This document shows, piece after piece, positions 43,740 to 52,126 of a DNA stretch of 64,000 nucleotides (positions are counted from its first letter, which is position 1; each line of letters starts with the position of its first letter). The DNA is from Candidatus Babeliaceae bacterium. GTDB taxonomy: Bacteria > Babelota > Babeliae > Babelales > Babelaceae. The translations under genes and the position numbers were made by a program. The notes under the pieces are model-generated. The model was not told where the DNA came from and searched no databases. It saw only the letters and a program-made list of their open reading frames with translations. The stretch is from NCBI GenBank assembly GCA_016933915.1, contig JAFFZZ010000113.1, positions 1 through 64,000 of the forward strand, written 5' to 3'.

Positions 43740-44384
43740 TTAGAAAGCCGACAAAACGCCTTCATAAAGCTCTCGATCAAAAATCTCACTAAACGCTTTG
43801 TTCAAAAGAGCCTTCAGCGTTCTTGCTTCGGCAATAGCAGTGTTTGTATATACCTTTAATCTTTTGAGGCGGCCAGCTGCCTCTTGCTTCAATGTCACAG
43901 TACCTGCATAATCAGTAATTTTTGTTTTCAACTTGTCGGCAACAGATTCTGCGCAGCGCACATTATCACTCCATTTGACAATCTGCTTGTCAACCACCTC
44001 CATAAGCCCCATAATATCTTTTTTAAGTGAGTAAGCTGTCGATACATTGGCAAATCCATTTACAACATCAAAATCTAATTTAGATAAAAAAGTAAAAGCG
44101 TCTTCTATAACTCGTTTATTACTCGCTGACATACTGGCAAAAGCTTTCATTCTTTTTATCTGCACCAATCGTCTATTCAGGGCACGCACCCCCTTATGCT
44201 CACCACGTTCCAAATACTTTTTCTTAAGCTGCTCAAAAGCACGTTGAATTTTTTTAATCATTGCAACTTTTTTTTCACGACCCTGATCAAACGTACGACT
44301 AAGCGACTTACCCGCAAAAATTACCAGTGAAAAAAAAGAAGCCACCAAAAACAGAAATCTTTTTTCTTTAGACAACCCCAACAT
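43740..44384 (-). CDS. Secreted helical protein, family member 3
   Basis: 214 aa from ATG 44384, with GGGGAGAATTCA upstream; an ATG at 44453 is in frame but lies ahead of the signal. The signal peptide MLGLSKEKRFLFLVASFFSLVIF is followed by the shared blocks FASMSASNKRVIEDAF, DFDVVNGFANVSTAYSLKK, IVKWSDNVRCAE and TDYAGTVTLKQEAAGRL. It lacks the basic tail of member 1. No known function. It lies 103 nt downstream of the thioesterase-like gene and 19 nt upstream of member 2. Confidence 0.75.
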   Translation of the reverse strand: MLGLSKEKRFLFLVASFFSLVIFAGKSLSRTFDQGREKKVAMIKKIQRAFEQLKKKYLERGEHKGVRALNRRLVQIKRMKAFASMSASNKRVIEDAFTFLSKLDFDVVNGFANVSTAYSLKKDIMGLMEVVDKQIVKWSDNVRCAESVADKLKTKITDYAGTVTLKQEAAGRLKRLKVYTNTAIAEARTLKALLNKAFSEIFDRELYEGVLSAF

Positions 44385-44388
44385 TGAA

Positions 44389-44432
44389 TTCTCCCCATTC
44401 TGATAATGGATTCTCCCCATTCTGATAATGGA
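44389..44432 (-). repeat. Perfect 22-bp tandem duplication at the ribosome site of gene 44384
   Basis: TTCTCCCCATTCTGATAATGG(A) occurs twice, 44389-44410 and 44411-44432. On the coding strand each copy carries GGGGAGAA, so the ribosome site is doubled: one copy at normal spacing, one 22 bp further up. Confidence 0.85.
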
Positions 44433-44486
44433 TAAACTACTACTCCAAAACATTAAGGCAACACGTTTAATAAACGCAATATTTCA

Positions 44487-45602
44487 CTAAACTTCATAAT
44501 ATTCGCACTTCCGCTGCTGCATTTGCTCACCTCCTTCGCAAAAAAGATTAGCTATCCAAGCAAATACACCTTCCCGCCTTTCCCCCAATTTCAACTTTCG
44601 TCTGGACAAAAGCGGCTGTATTTCTTCAACCTGAATACCATCACCTCTAACAACCTTTTTTTCTTCCAAAAGACCGTTTTGCATCACATCGATTATTTTT
44701 GTAATATTAGCAACATTTTTATGACATTCATGCCCTGTGTTGGTGGCATATCGAATCAACCGACCCTGATCAACAAGGGGTTTCAAAATTTTGTATACAC
44801 TCGTTTTTTTAAACTCATCTTCATTGTTAATCCCAGGTGGATAAAATATTCCAGAAAGAGGTGGGCGTATGTATTTCTCTCTGCTGGGGTCGGGATCAGT
44901 AAATGTGACAATCTTTTTTATAGAATACAGATTGTTTTTACGCTCTTCTGACATCCCTTCAAGATATTGATATAAAGCTGTTCTTTGAAAGAAATTTTCG
45001 CGCCCCTTCTCTCGTCCATCATAGCGAGGGTTACGCCAATACCCCGCCGGTACCAGACACGATTGCGCAAGAAGCGCCGAAAAAACACTTGTGACAATCT
45101 TTTTTGCCCAGAAATAGTCAACGAGCCCTTCGACACACGAACCACAACACCCGCAAATTCCCTTCAGCCACCCTTTTACAACATCTGGCACCCCAAAATA
45201 ACCGCCAAGCATGCTACTCATAATAAAGAGATTCTCAACCCTGCTATCCTTGTTGTATTTCAATGCCCACATCCAACCAATAAGACCGCCTTGTGACGAA
45301 CAAACCAAATCAAACTTTTTTCCCCTGAGAATCTTTTCATCAAGTTCCACAAAAGTCTTATTAAATAATTCCACCTGATTCTCTAAGCTCCCCCCAAAAA
45401 CCTTCTCCTTCCAGGAGCCATCTCCCATCTTTATCTGGAAACATTGCGCCCCCGGTATTCTGTCCTTCAACACCTTTTCCATCAATTCAAACGCCTCTGG
45501 ATCATAATTACCCCAACCATCAAGGCAGATGACAATTTTCCCTCCCCAGAGTGAAAAAACAGAGATCACCAAGGACAGAACAAGAAAACATACGCGCTTC
45601 AT
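44487..45602 (-). CDS. Exported palmitoyl-protein-thioesterase-like enzyme (PPT1-like)
   Basis: 371 aa from ATG 45602, with GGAGGGGG upstream; an ATG at 45644 would put 14 polar residues before the signal MKRVCFLVLSLVISVFSLWG. The core follows PPT1 in order: KIVICLDGWGN (PPT1 LVIWHGMGD), MEKVLKDRIPGAQCF, SLENQVELFN, nucleophile elbow VCSSQGGLIGW (Ser103; PPT1 GFSQGG), VENLFIMSSMLGGYFGVPD, GYWRNP, the acid in FTDPDPS (Asp236 or 238) and His291 in TNTGHECH. All three catalytic residues seem present. PPTs remove palmitate from S-acylated cysteines; a host substrate is inferred. It heads the helical-protein cluster. Confidence 0.8.
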   Translation of the reverse strand: MKRVCFLVLSLVISVFSLWGGKIVICLDGWGNYDPEAFELMEKVLKDRIPGAQCFQIKMGDGSWKEKVFGGSLENQVELFNKTFVELDEKILRGKKFDLVCSSQGGLIGWMWALKYNKDSRVENLFIMSSMLGGYFGVPDVVKGWLKGICGCCGSCVEGLVDYFWAKKIVTSVFSALLAQSCLVPAGYWRNPRYDGREKGRENFFQRTALYQYLEGMSEERKNNLYSIKKIVTFTDPDPSREKYIRPPLSGIFYPPGINNEDEFKKTSVYKILKPLVDQGRLIRYATNTGHECHKNVANITKIIDVMQNGLLEEKKVVRGDGIQVEEIQPLLSRRKLKLGERREGVFAWIANLFCEGGEQMQQRKCEYYEV

Positions 45603-45642
45603 ACCCCCTCCATTTAAATCGTCTTTCATTTTTTCCATTTTC

Positions 45643-45672
45643 AAACTATGTGCACATATAACAAATTGTCAA
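45643..45672 (-). promoter_or_regulatory. Promoter of the PPT1-like gene with TGTGCACA palindrome
   Basis: Minus-strand TTGACA (45672-45667), 18-nt spacer, TAGTTT (45648-45643). The spacer holds the 12-bp palindrome TATGTGCACATA (45647-45658), placed where a repressor or activator could act. Confidence 0.5.
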
Positions 45673-45736
45673 CAAAACAAACATCTGGCTCAAAACAGCG
45701 CCTTCCGAAACAGACCTCAATCACACACAGAAACAA

Positions 45737-45776
45737 TTGCAGAAACAATCGACTCATGATATAAAAAATGTGCACA
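45737..45776 (+). promoter_or_regulatory. Promoter of glmU with TGTGCACA palindrome
   Basis: TTGCAG (45737-45742), 17-nt spacer, TATAAA (45760-45765). TGTGCACA (45769-45776) overlaps the expected transcription start. It faces the divergent promoter at 45643-45672. Confidence 0.5.
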
Positions 45777-45809
45777 AACTGACTCATACCTTGTTCAAAA
45801 CGGAACTCA

Positions 45810-47294
45810 ATGACACTCCCTCCGATTCAGGCAGTCGTCCTAGCCGCCGGCTCATCTTCACGATTTCATACGTTACGTACAAAACTCTGCACCCCACTCT
45901 GCGGGAAGGCACTTATTAATTATCCGGTCAGCCTCCTTGCCTCGCTCAACATACCTACCCTCTGTGTTATCGGATATCAGAAAGAAGCAGTTCGCACTGC
46001 CATTCTTGAGGCCGGTTTTACCGAAACATCTTTCGTTGAACAAAACGAGCGACTAGGAACCGGACATGCTCTCTGGTGTTCGCACCATTGGTGGCACGCT
46101 AAGACAATTCTTGTTCTTAACGGCGACGTCCCTTTTATTACCACAGACATTGTTGAAGAACTACTTCAACAATTTAAAAAAACAGATGCCGCTGCATCGC
46201 TTGTTGTTGCTCGCAATACTGAACGCTCCGCGCAACATCTTGGTCGTTTTGAAGTTCAAAACGGGCACGCTTCAATCATTGAAGCAAAACACGATCCAAA
46301 ATCACGCACAAGCGAATCCTTGCTCAACGCTGGCATCTACCTCTTCAAAAGATCTTTTCTTGAGACAGCGATCCAACAGCTTTCGCCTAACGAGGTAACA
46401 GGTGAGCTCTACTTAACCGATCTTATTTCAAAAGCATCGCTTAGCAAAAATGGTGTTTCTTGGATCGAAACTCCGTTTGATATTATTCGAGGAATTAATA
46501 CATTAGCTGAACTTGCTGAAGCAGAACAGATTGAACGCAAGCGACTTATTCAGCAACTTATGAATCAGGGGGTTCGTTTTATTAATCCTGAAACCACCAT
46601 TGTTGAATATCAAGTTACCAGTGATCCCGACACAACTGTCGAAAGTGGCGTCCATCTTCTTGGAAAAACACATTTAGGTTCAGAAACTATCGTGGGGGCT
46701 AACAGCATCCTTGATCATGCAACACTCGGAAAACATGTTACCGTTAAACCAAACTCAATCATCAGAAACACAGTGGTTGAAGAACTCGCTCAGATTGGTC
46801 CTTTTGCCAACGTCACCGAAAGCATTATTGGCGCCAAGGCAATCATCGGCAATTTTGTAGAAGTAAAGCGAAGTACAATTGGCGTTTCGAGCAAAGCAAA
46901 ACATCTCAGCTATCTTGGCGATACAACAATTGGAACTACAGTAAATATCGGAGCCGGAACAATGATATGCAACTATAACGGTGTTGCAAAATATCCGACA
47001 TTTATTGGAGATAATGCAAGCATTGGATGCTTGAACGCCCTCGTAGCACCATTAACCATCGGCGCTGGGGCAATTACCGGAGCCGGCTCTGTCATCACCG
47101 AGGCAGTCCCTGCTGATGCTCTTGCCATCGCACGTGCTACGCAGGTTACCAAGGCCCAATATGCACCATTACTTCGCGAACGCTTAAAGCTTCGTGCAGC
47201 TCAAGAAAGTAAAAGAGGGGGTAGAGAAAAAGATGATCCGGTTTGTTCACACCGCAGACAGCCACTTCGGCATGGAAAACTACGGGAAAATTGA
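45810..47294 (+). CDS. glmU: Bifunctional GlmU (glucosamine-1-P acetyltransferase / GlcNAc-1-P uridylyltransferase)
   Basis: GlmU makes UDP-GlcNAc for peptidoglycan and LPS. The N-terminal nucleotidyltransferase has AVVLAAGSSSRFHTLRTK and LNGDVPF; the C-terminal left-handed beta-helix has the hexapeptide repeats (IGPFANV, IGAKAIIGNFVEVKRSTIG) and the acetyltransferase residues in KHLSYLGDTTIG and NYNG. The 494 aa exceed the usual about 455: the last 20 or so residues are read from the overlap with sbcD and are not conserved. The ribosome site (CGGAA) is weak. Confidence 0.96.
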   Translation: MTLPPIQAVVLAAGSSSRFHTLRTKLCTPLCGKALINYPVSLLASLNIPTLCVIGYQKEAVRTAILEAGFTETSFVEQNERLGTGHALWCSHHWWHAKTILVLNGDVPFITTDIVEELLQQFKKTDAAASLVVARNTERSAQHLGRFEVQNGHASIIEAKHDPKSRTSESLLNAGIYLFKRSFLETAIQQLSPNEVTGELYLTDLISKASLSKNGVSWIETPFDIIRGINTLAELAEAEQIERKRLIQQLMNQGVRFINPETTIVEYQVTSDPDTTVESGVHLLGKTHLGSETIVGANSILDHATLGKHVTVKPNSIIRNTVVEELAQIGPFANVTESIIGAKAIIGNFVEVKRSTIGVSSKAKHLSYLGDTTIGTTVNIGAGTMICNYNGVAKYPTFIGDNASIGCLNALVAPLTIGAGAITGAGSVITEAVPADALAIARATQVTKAQYAPLLRERLKLRAAQESKRGGREKDDPVCSHRRQPLRHGKLREN

Positions 47295-48483
47295 TAGCAA
47301 AACAGGAATTCATAGCAGACTACTCGACTTCCATCACGCCTTTAACACCTGTGTTGAAACAGCAATAGATGAAAGCGTGGATCTCTTTATTTTTGCGGGG
47401 GATGCATACAAAACAGCACACCCAAGTCCTACACAACAGCGACTCTTATTTGACAGTTTTCTCAAACTATTCGAAGCAAAAATCCCACTCATCATCGTTG
47501 TGGGAAACCATGATAACCCAGTAAGTTTCGGCAAGACGCATGCGCTTGACCTTTTTGGCCGCTTACCACTCGAAGGTTTTCATGTCATCGCTCAACCAAA
47601 AAGACTTACCATTCCAACTCGTAACGGGCCCGTACAAATCGTTGGTATTCCTTGGCCATCGCGAACAACACTCTCGCTCACCAATAACTTTTTCTCGGGA
47701 GTTACAGAGCTCAACTCGTTTATCTCATCTCACATTGCCGCTATTATTTCTCACGAGGCAGCGCAACTGGATCCATCACTACCGGCAATTCTTGTTTCAC
47801 ATCTCACCGTCGCCTCAGGCCACTATTCCGGATCAGAAAAAAGAGCAATAACGGGACAAGACCCAACATTTTTGCCCTCACAACTTGCTATTCCTCCCTT
47901 CGATTACATCGCCCTTGGACACCTTCATCGTCATCAGCAACTTAACCCGTTAGGAGACGGGGCCCCCATCGTCTACTCCGGATCTATTGAACGCATAGAT
48001 TTTGGTGAACGTGCTGATGAAAAAGGCTTTTGTCTCGGCACTATACATCGGAAAGGTGTTGTTGAATATCGTTTTATCAAGATCCCAACACGCCCTCTTA
48101 TTCAAATTGAAGCAATGATCCCCCCCGGAAAAAATCAAACCGAAGCTATTATTTCAGAAATTGAAAAGCACACAATCAATGACGCAATAGTCAAAATTGT
48201 GTATCACCTTCCCACCGGATCACCAGACAAGGTTGATACACGCGCGCTACAAGAGGCATGTCTGCATGCTCATGATCTTGCTGCCATAATCCCCGTGCAT
48301 CAGCCCGCTGAACGAAAATTCAGATCAAATATTAAAATCGATATGGATCTTAGCACAGCACTCACCAGCTATTGCACCCAGAAGGGATTTTCAACTTCGC
48401 AAGCTGAGCGCATTATGTTACTTGCTCACGCACTGGAGATGGAGCAGCTCCAAAAACCAACGAGCGATCTTCAGGGTAAATAA
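47233..48483 (+). CDS. sbcD: SbcD-type DNA repair exonuclease (metallophosphoesterase)
   Basis: 416 aa. The metallophosphoesterase signature is in order: FVHTADSHFG, FAGDAYK, VVGNHDNP, LVSHLTVASG and ALGHLHRH. SbcD with SbcC (a Rad50-type ATPase) opens hairpins and protein-blocked ends. No sbcC follows here, so the partner, if any, is elsewhere. The start at ATG 47233 overlaps the glmU 3' end by 62 bp. Its own 3' end overlaps the convergent gene at 48413 by 71 bp, so both C-termini are constrained. Family YhaO-like repair nucleases are a close alternative. Confidence 0.9.
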   Translation: MIRFVHTADSHFGMENYGKIDSKTGIHSRLLDFHHAFNTCVETAIDESVDLFIFAGDAYKTAHPSPTQQRLLFDSFLKLFEAKIPLIIVVGNHDNPVSFGKTHALDLFGRLPLEGFHVIAQPKRLTIPTRNGPVQIVGIPWPSRTTLSLTNNFFSGVTELNSFISSHIAAIISHEAAQLDPSLPAILVSHLTVASGHYSGSEKRAITGQDPTFLPSQLAIPPFDYIALGHLHRHQQLNPLGDGAPIVYSGSIERIDFGERADEKGFCLGTIHRKGVVEYRFIKIPTRPLIQIEAMIPPGKNQTEAIISEIEKHTINDAIVKIVYHLPTGSPDKVDTRALQEACLHAHDLAAIIPVHQPAERKFRSNIKIDMDLSTALTSYCTQKGFSTSQAERIMLLAHALEMEQLQKPTSDLQGK

Positions 48484-49312
48484 AGTGAAGAACAGCATCT
48501 TGGAGAAGCTTGTTTTCATACTCCTCAAGAACCTCTTTTAAACGTTCAAAATGAAGCTGTCGTTCAATATCCTGATAACGTTCATCGACAGATTTTCGGC
48601 TTGGCGGTTCATGTGCAACCAACCGCGTAACAAGCAGTCCTTCGGCTCCCTCTTCCCGATCAACAATATCACCCTTTTTCGCCTTAAGAACAATATCGCG
48701 TCGATCATCGGCTAATTTGCTAATTGGGACCATAAAGGGTTTTTCCCACGATAATGCTTCAATTTCCTCTGCTGAAAATTGATGGTCTGCAGCAACACCC
48801 GATGGCGAACATGCTTGAGCAAGATGAAAACACTCTTCATGAAATTCTGGATGCTCCTCATCATACGCCTCAATGTCACTTCGCTCAATCATAAGTCGCC
48901 GATCTGCCATAACCCGCGCTCCTCGCGCTCGTTCGGCAATTTCACAACGGGCTAATTCCTTCATACCTTCTCGTTCTGTATATCCCATATCTTCAAGTCC
49001 TTGCATCAAAACAGAACGTGGGACATGGTTTTCATGAACAAGGCGCTCAAGGAATTTTTCTGGATCGGCACCTGTATCGGCACCTATCGCACGGGCATCT
49101 AAAACTTTCAACTCCTGTAATACAACTTCTCTCAGAGACCGCGGCTGACCGTTTAAACCAGGACGTTCAGCCATCGAGCGAGTAACGGTAACTACTTCGC
49201 CACTTGGTGCATCGTAAATGGTAAGTATCAACTCATCCACAAGTTCTCGACTGCCACTAACCGAACAAACCGACAGCAACAAACCTAAAATTAAGGAATA
49301 TCCAATTTTCAT
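48413..49312 (-). CDS. Exported SurA-like chaperone / peptidyl-prolyl isomerase (degenerate)
   Basis: 299 aa from ATG 49312 (signal MKIGYSLILGLLLSVCSVSG). It resembles the N-terminal chaperone part of SurA (DPEKFLERLVHENHVPRSVLMQGLEDMGY, ERSDIEAY) and ends in helices that could close the fold (ERYQDIERQLHFERL). A clear parvulin active-site signature is missing. SurA-type proteins carry outer-membrane proteins across the periplasm. It follows the lipoprotein foldase gene by 90 nt, and its end overlaps sbcD. Confidence 0.75.
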   Translation of the reverse strand: MKIGYSLILGLLLSVCSVSGSRELVDELILTIYDAPSGEVVTVTRSMAERPGLNGQPRSLREVVLQELKVLDARAIGADTGADPEKFLERLVHENHVPRSVLMQGLEDMGYTEREGMKELARCEIAERARGARVMADRRLMIERSDIEAYDEEHPEFHEECFHLAQACSPSGVAADHQFSAEEIEALSWEKPFMVPISKLADDRRDIVLKAKKGDIVDREEGAEGLLVTRLVAHEPPSRKSVDERYQDIERQLHFERLKEVLEEYENKLLQDAVLHFIYPEDRSLVFGAAPSPVREQVT

Positions 49313-49402
49313 AGCCCGCACCCCATCTCCGTTGATTGCTAAAAAAGAGGCGGGGCGTAAAAGATACAGCCCCGCCAACACTGCGTTATAATTCACAAAC
49401 CC

Positions 49403-50407
49403 TTAGCTTTTAGCTGGAGCTTCAGCTTTGCCTTCGCGTTTGACGGTTTCTTCGATAACCGCTTTATTTATTTTCATATCGTACGACTTAACAAGCTCAT
49501 CGATCCCTTTCGCCAAACGACTTGCGGCGATAGCTTCTTTTGCCTGTTCTTTTATCTGATCAAATGGTCGGTATGCTGATTTTTTCTGAGCAACACCTTC
49601 GACAACAACATAATTGCCTTTCAACCCTTTAACAGATTCAACTGTAGGGAAACTTCTCATCGAAAGAATACGACTTGCAACCATATCATCAACATCTGGT
49701 CCAAGCTGGCGATAGTTTGTTGAAGAAACAAAATCAAGATTTTTGACAGCCTTCTTCATTTCAGCAGCTGCTTTAGCCAGGTCACCAAGTTTTTTGGCAC
49801 GCTCTGCAAGTGCTTTTCCTTCTTGTTCAGAAGCTACTTTAACGAGACGCGCAGACACTCCGACATCAACAAATGGAGGTCGTTGGAGCTCTTGCATTGT
49901 CGTCTGTTCTTTTTTATAGATTTCACGTGCCTCTTCATCAGTTGGCATATGCTCTTTAAAGGTATTTTCAATGTAGAAACGATACGCTAAACCGCGCACA
50001 ATATTGTCGACCATCATCTTGAACATCTTCTGATATTCAGGATTTTTATCCCACTTGTTGTCATAGAACTTTTGAATTCCTGCACACATTTTGGCAAGAT
50101 CCTGCTCAACCATCCTATTTAAATAGTCACTTAATTGTGACTGAGGAAGCTGATTCAACTGAAGCTGCTGTGCAGCAAGCTCGCGAATAAAGGCTTCCCA
50201 ATCTTCGCGACTAAAGACAACAACATCCTTGCCGTCTTTTTTAATCGAAATAAGCCAGTCGCCTGCTCCCGGTTTTGCTTCTGCCTGCGAAGCAGCTGCC
50301 GAAGGTTGGCAAACAGTACACTGATCACCTTTAAACAAATTGCAACCGGTAAGCACAATCAGCCCTACTGCGGCACTAGCAACCATAAGATAACGTTTTG
50401 AAATCAT
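49403..50407 (-). CDS. Lipoprotein foldase, SurA/PrsA-like
   Basis: 334 aa from ATG 50407. The lipobox LTGC puts the lipidated cysteine at residue 22 after MISKRYLMVASAAVGLIVL. The body is helical with SurA_N-like (YLNRMVEQDLAKMC, PTDEEAREIYKKEQ) and parvulin-like parts (ARLVKVASEQEGKALAE, FPTVESVKGLKGNYVVVE), the latter degenerate. A longer frame starts far upstream at 50713 but overlaps the divergent lysS region and lacks a leader; GAAGGGTCGGGT supports 50407. It probably folds exported proteins on the periplasmic face of a membrane. Confidence 0.82.
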   Translation of the reverse strand: MISKRYLMVASAAVGLIVLTGCNLFKGDQCTVCQPSAAASQAEAKPGAGDWLISIKKDGKDVVVFSREDWEAFIRELAAQQLQLNQLPQSQLSDYLNRMVEQDLAKMCAGIQKFYDNKWDKNPEYQKMFKMMVDNIVRGLAYRFYIENTFKEHMPTDEEAREIYKKEQTTMQELQRPPFVDVGVSARLVKVASEQEGKALAERAKKLGDLAKAAAEMKKAVKNLDFVSSTNYRQLGPDVDDMVASRILSMRSFPTVESVKGLKGNYVVVEGVAQKKSAYRPFDQIKEQAKEAIAASRLAKGIDELVKSYDMKINKAVIEETVKREGKAEAPAKS

Positions 50408-50605
50408 ACCCGACCCTTCAAAAAACTGAAGACGATAAAACAGATATTGGTAACACTGCCCAGGAAGTTTAGCATAGAAAGAGCCAATTGCAAATCTGGT
50501 CTTACATGAACCAACTCTTTTTCTTTGCCCACTGGCATGGTAAACTCTTCTCATAATTTCGCCAAAACTTTTGCCAAAATTCGCCATTTTACGCGAGGAA
50601 AATCT

Positions 50606-52123
50606 ATGGTGCACCCTGACAACAAACGTCTTGAGGAACAAGAAGATATTAAAGAACAACACCCCGATATAAGCGAAAGTAACGAACATCTTGATCGAAT
50701 AAAAAAAGTTCATGAATTACGCGCTCATGGCATTGAGCCATGGCCAGCACGGCACGAAAAAATAACGTCCTCTTGTAAGCAAATTCTGGAAGCCAAAGCT
50801 GAAGATACGGAATATTCACTTGCGGGCCGCATTATGACCATGCGGGCACATGGCAAGGCAATTTTCTGTCACCTCCAAGACGCCACCGGTCAACTACAAC
50901 TCTACATAAAAGAAGATGTTATTGGTGAAGCAACATTTGCACTCTGCCGCGATTATCTTGATATTGGTGATATTGTCTGGGTGCGTGGTATTACTTTTAC
51001 CACGAAGGTAGGCGAATTCACCTTACGCGTACTTGAGCTTGTTCTTTTAAGCAAGAGCCTTCACCCATTACCAGAAAAATTCCATGGGTTAGCTGACGTT
51101 GAAATCAAGCTTCGACAGCGCTACCTGGACCTCATCACAAACGAAGAAACCCGTGAGCGCTTCCGCCGTCGATCACAAATCATTGCACAACTCCGCTCTT
51201 TCCTCGATAACCATGGATACATAGAAGTAGAAACACCTATGTTACAGCCGATTCCTGGCGGCGCCGCAGCAAAACCATTTGTTACCCACCATAACGCGCT
51301 TGATATGGAGCTCTTTTTACGTATTGCACCGGAGCTCTACCTAAAACGACTTCTTGTTGGTGGCTTTGAAAAAGTCTATGAAATCAATCGCAATTTCCGT
51401 AATGAGGGTATATCAACTCGGCACAACCCTGAATTTACTATGCTCGAGTTCTATACGGCTTACCGCGATTACCACTACATCATGGATTTTGTTACCACTA
51501 TGTTCCGGGAACTAGTGCTCACTACTTGTGGAACACTGCAAGCTCCCTTTGGCGATAAAACAATCAATTTTGACAATTTCAGGCGGCTAAGTCCTGAGGA
51601 AGCTGTCATAGAATTTGGTAGTATTCCAAAAGCTGAACTCTCTCCGGAGAAAATTGACGCTACATGCCAACGCATGAATATCAAAATTTCACCGTCAGAA
51701 AATCATCAAAAAAAGATCTTCACACTCTTTGAGGCCTGTGCCGAATCACGCATTGTCGATCCGGTATTTATTGTTGAGTTTCCTATCGACATTTCGCCAC
51801 TCGCACGGCGCGACGACAAAAATCCTTTAATTGCTGCACGTTTTGAGTTGTTTATCGCAGGCATGGAACTCAGCAATGGTTTTAACGAGCTTAACGATCC
51901 CTTTGATCAGGCAGAACGTTTTAAAGAACAGGCCCAGATCCGCGCGCAGGGAGATGATGAAGCTATGTATTACGATGCAAACTTTATTCGCGCACTCGAA
52001 TATGCAATGCCACCCGCCGTTGGCGTTGGTATCGGTATAGACAGACTCGTTATGCTCCTCACCAACACCACCTCGATACGAGACGTTATTCTTTTTCCGA
52101 CACTTAAGCGTAAACAGGATTGA
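50606..52123 (+). CDS. lysS: Lysyl-tRNA synthetase, class II
   Basis: LysRS charges tRNA-Lys. The 505 aa comprise an anticodon-binding OB fold (SLAGRIMTMRAHGKAIFCHL) and a class II catalytic core with motif 1 (FRRRSQIIAQLRSFLDNHGY), motif 2 (VYEINRNFRNEGISTRHNPE) and motif 3 (GVGIGIDRLVMLLTN). ATG 50606 with GAGGAAAATCT is preferred; earlier in-frame starts add unconserved residues. It begins a plus-strand run with recJ (3-nt gap) and cmk (3-nt gap). Confidence 0.97.
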   Translation: MVHPDNKRLEEQEDIKEQHPDISESNEHLDRIKKVHELRAHGIEPWPARHEKITSSCKQILEAKAEDTEYSLAGRIMTMRAHGKAIFCHLQDATGQLQLYIKEDVIGEATFALCRDYLDIGDIVWVRGITFTTKVGEFTLRVLELVLLSKSLHPLPEKFHGLADVEIKLRQRYLDLITNEETRERFRRRSQIIAQLRSFLDNHGYIEVETPMLQPIPGGAAAKPFVTHHNALDMELFLRIAPELYLKRLLVGGFEKVYEINRNFRNEGISTRHNPEFTMLEFYTAYRDYHYIMDFVTTMFRELVLTTCGTLQAPFGDKTINFDNFRRLSPEEAVIEFGSIPKAELSPEKIDATCQRMNIKISPSENHQKKIFTLFEACAESRIVDPVFIVEFPIDISPLARRDDKNPLIAARFELFIAGMELSNGFNELNDPFDQAERFKEQAQIRAQGDDEAMYYDANFIRALEYAMPPAVGVGIGIDRLVMLLTNTTSIRDVILFPTLKRKQD

Positions 52124-52126
52124 TGG

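Noticed and set aside
49403-50713. Longer 436-aa form of the lipoprotein
   Set aside because: The extra N-terminal 102 residues run through the divergent lysS leader and place the lipobox in the interior; the ATG at 50407 has a ribosome site and a proper lipoprotein signal.
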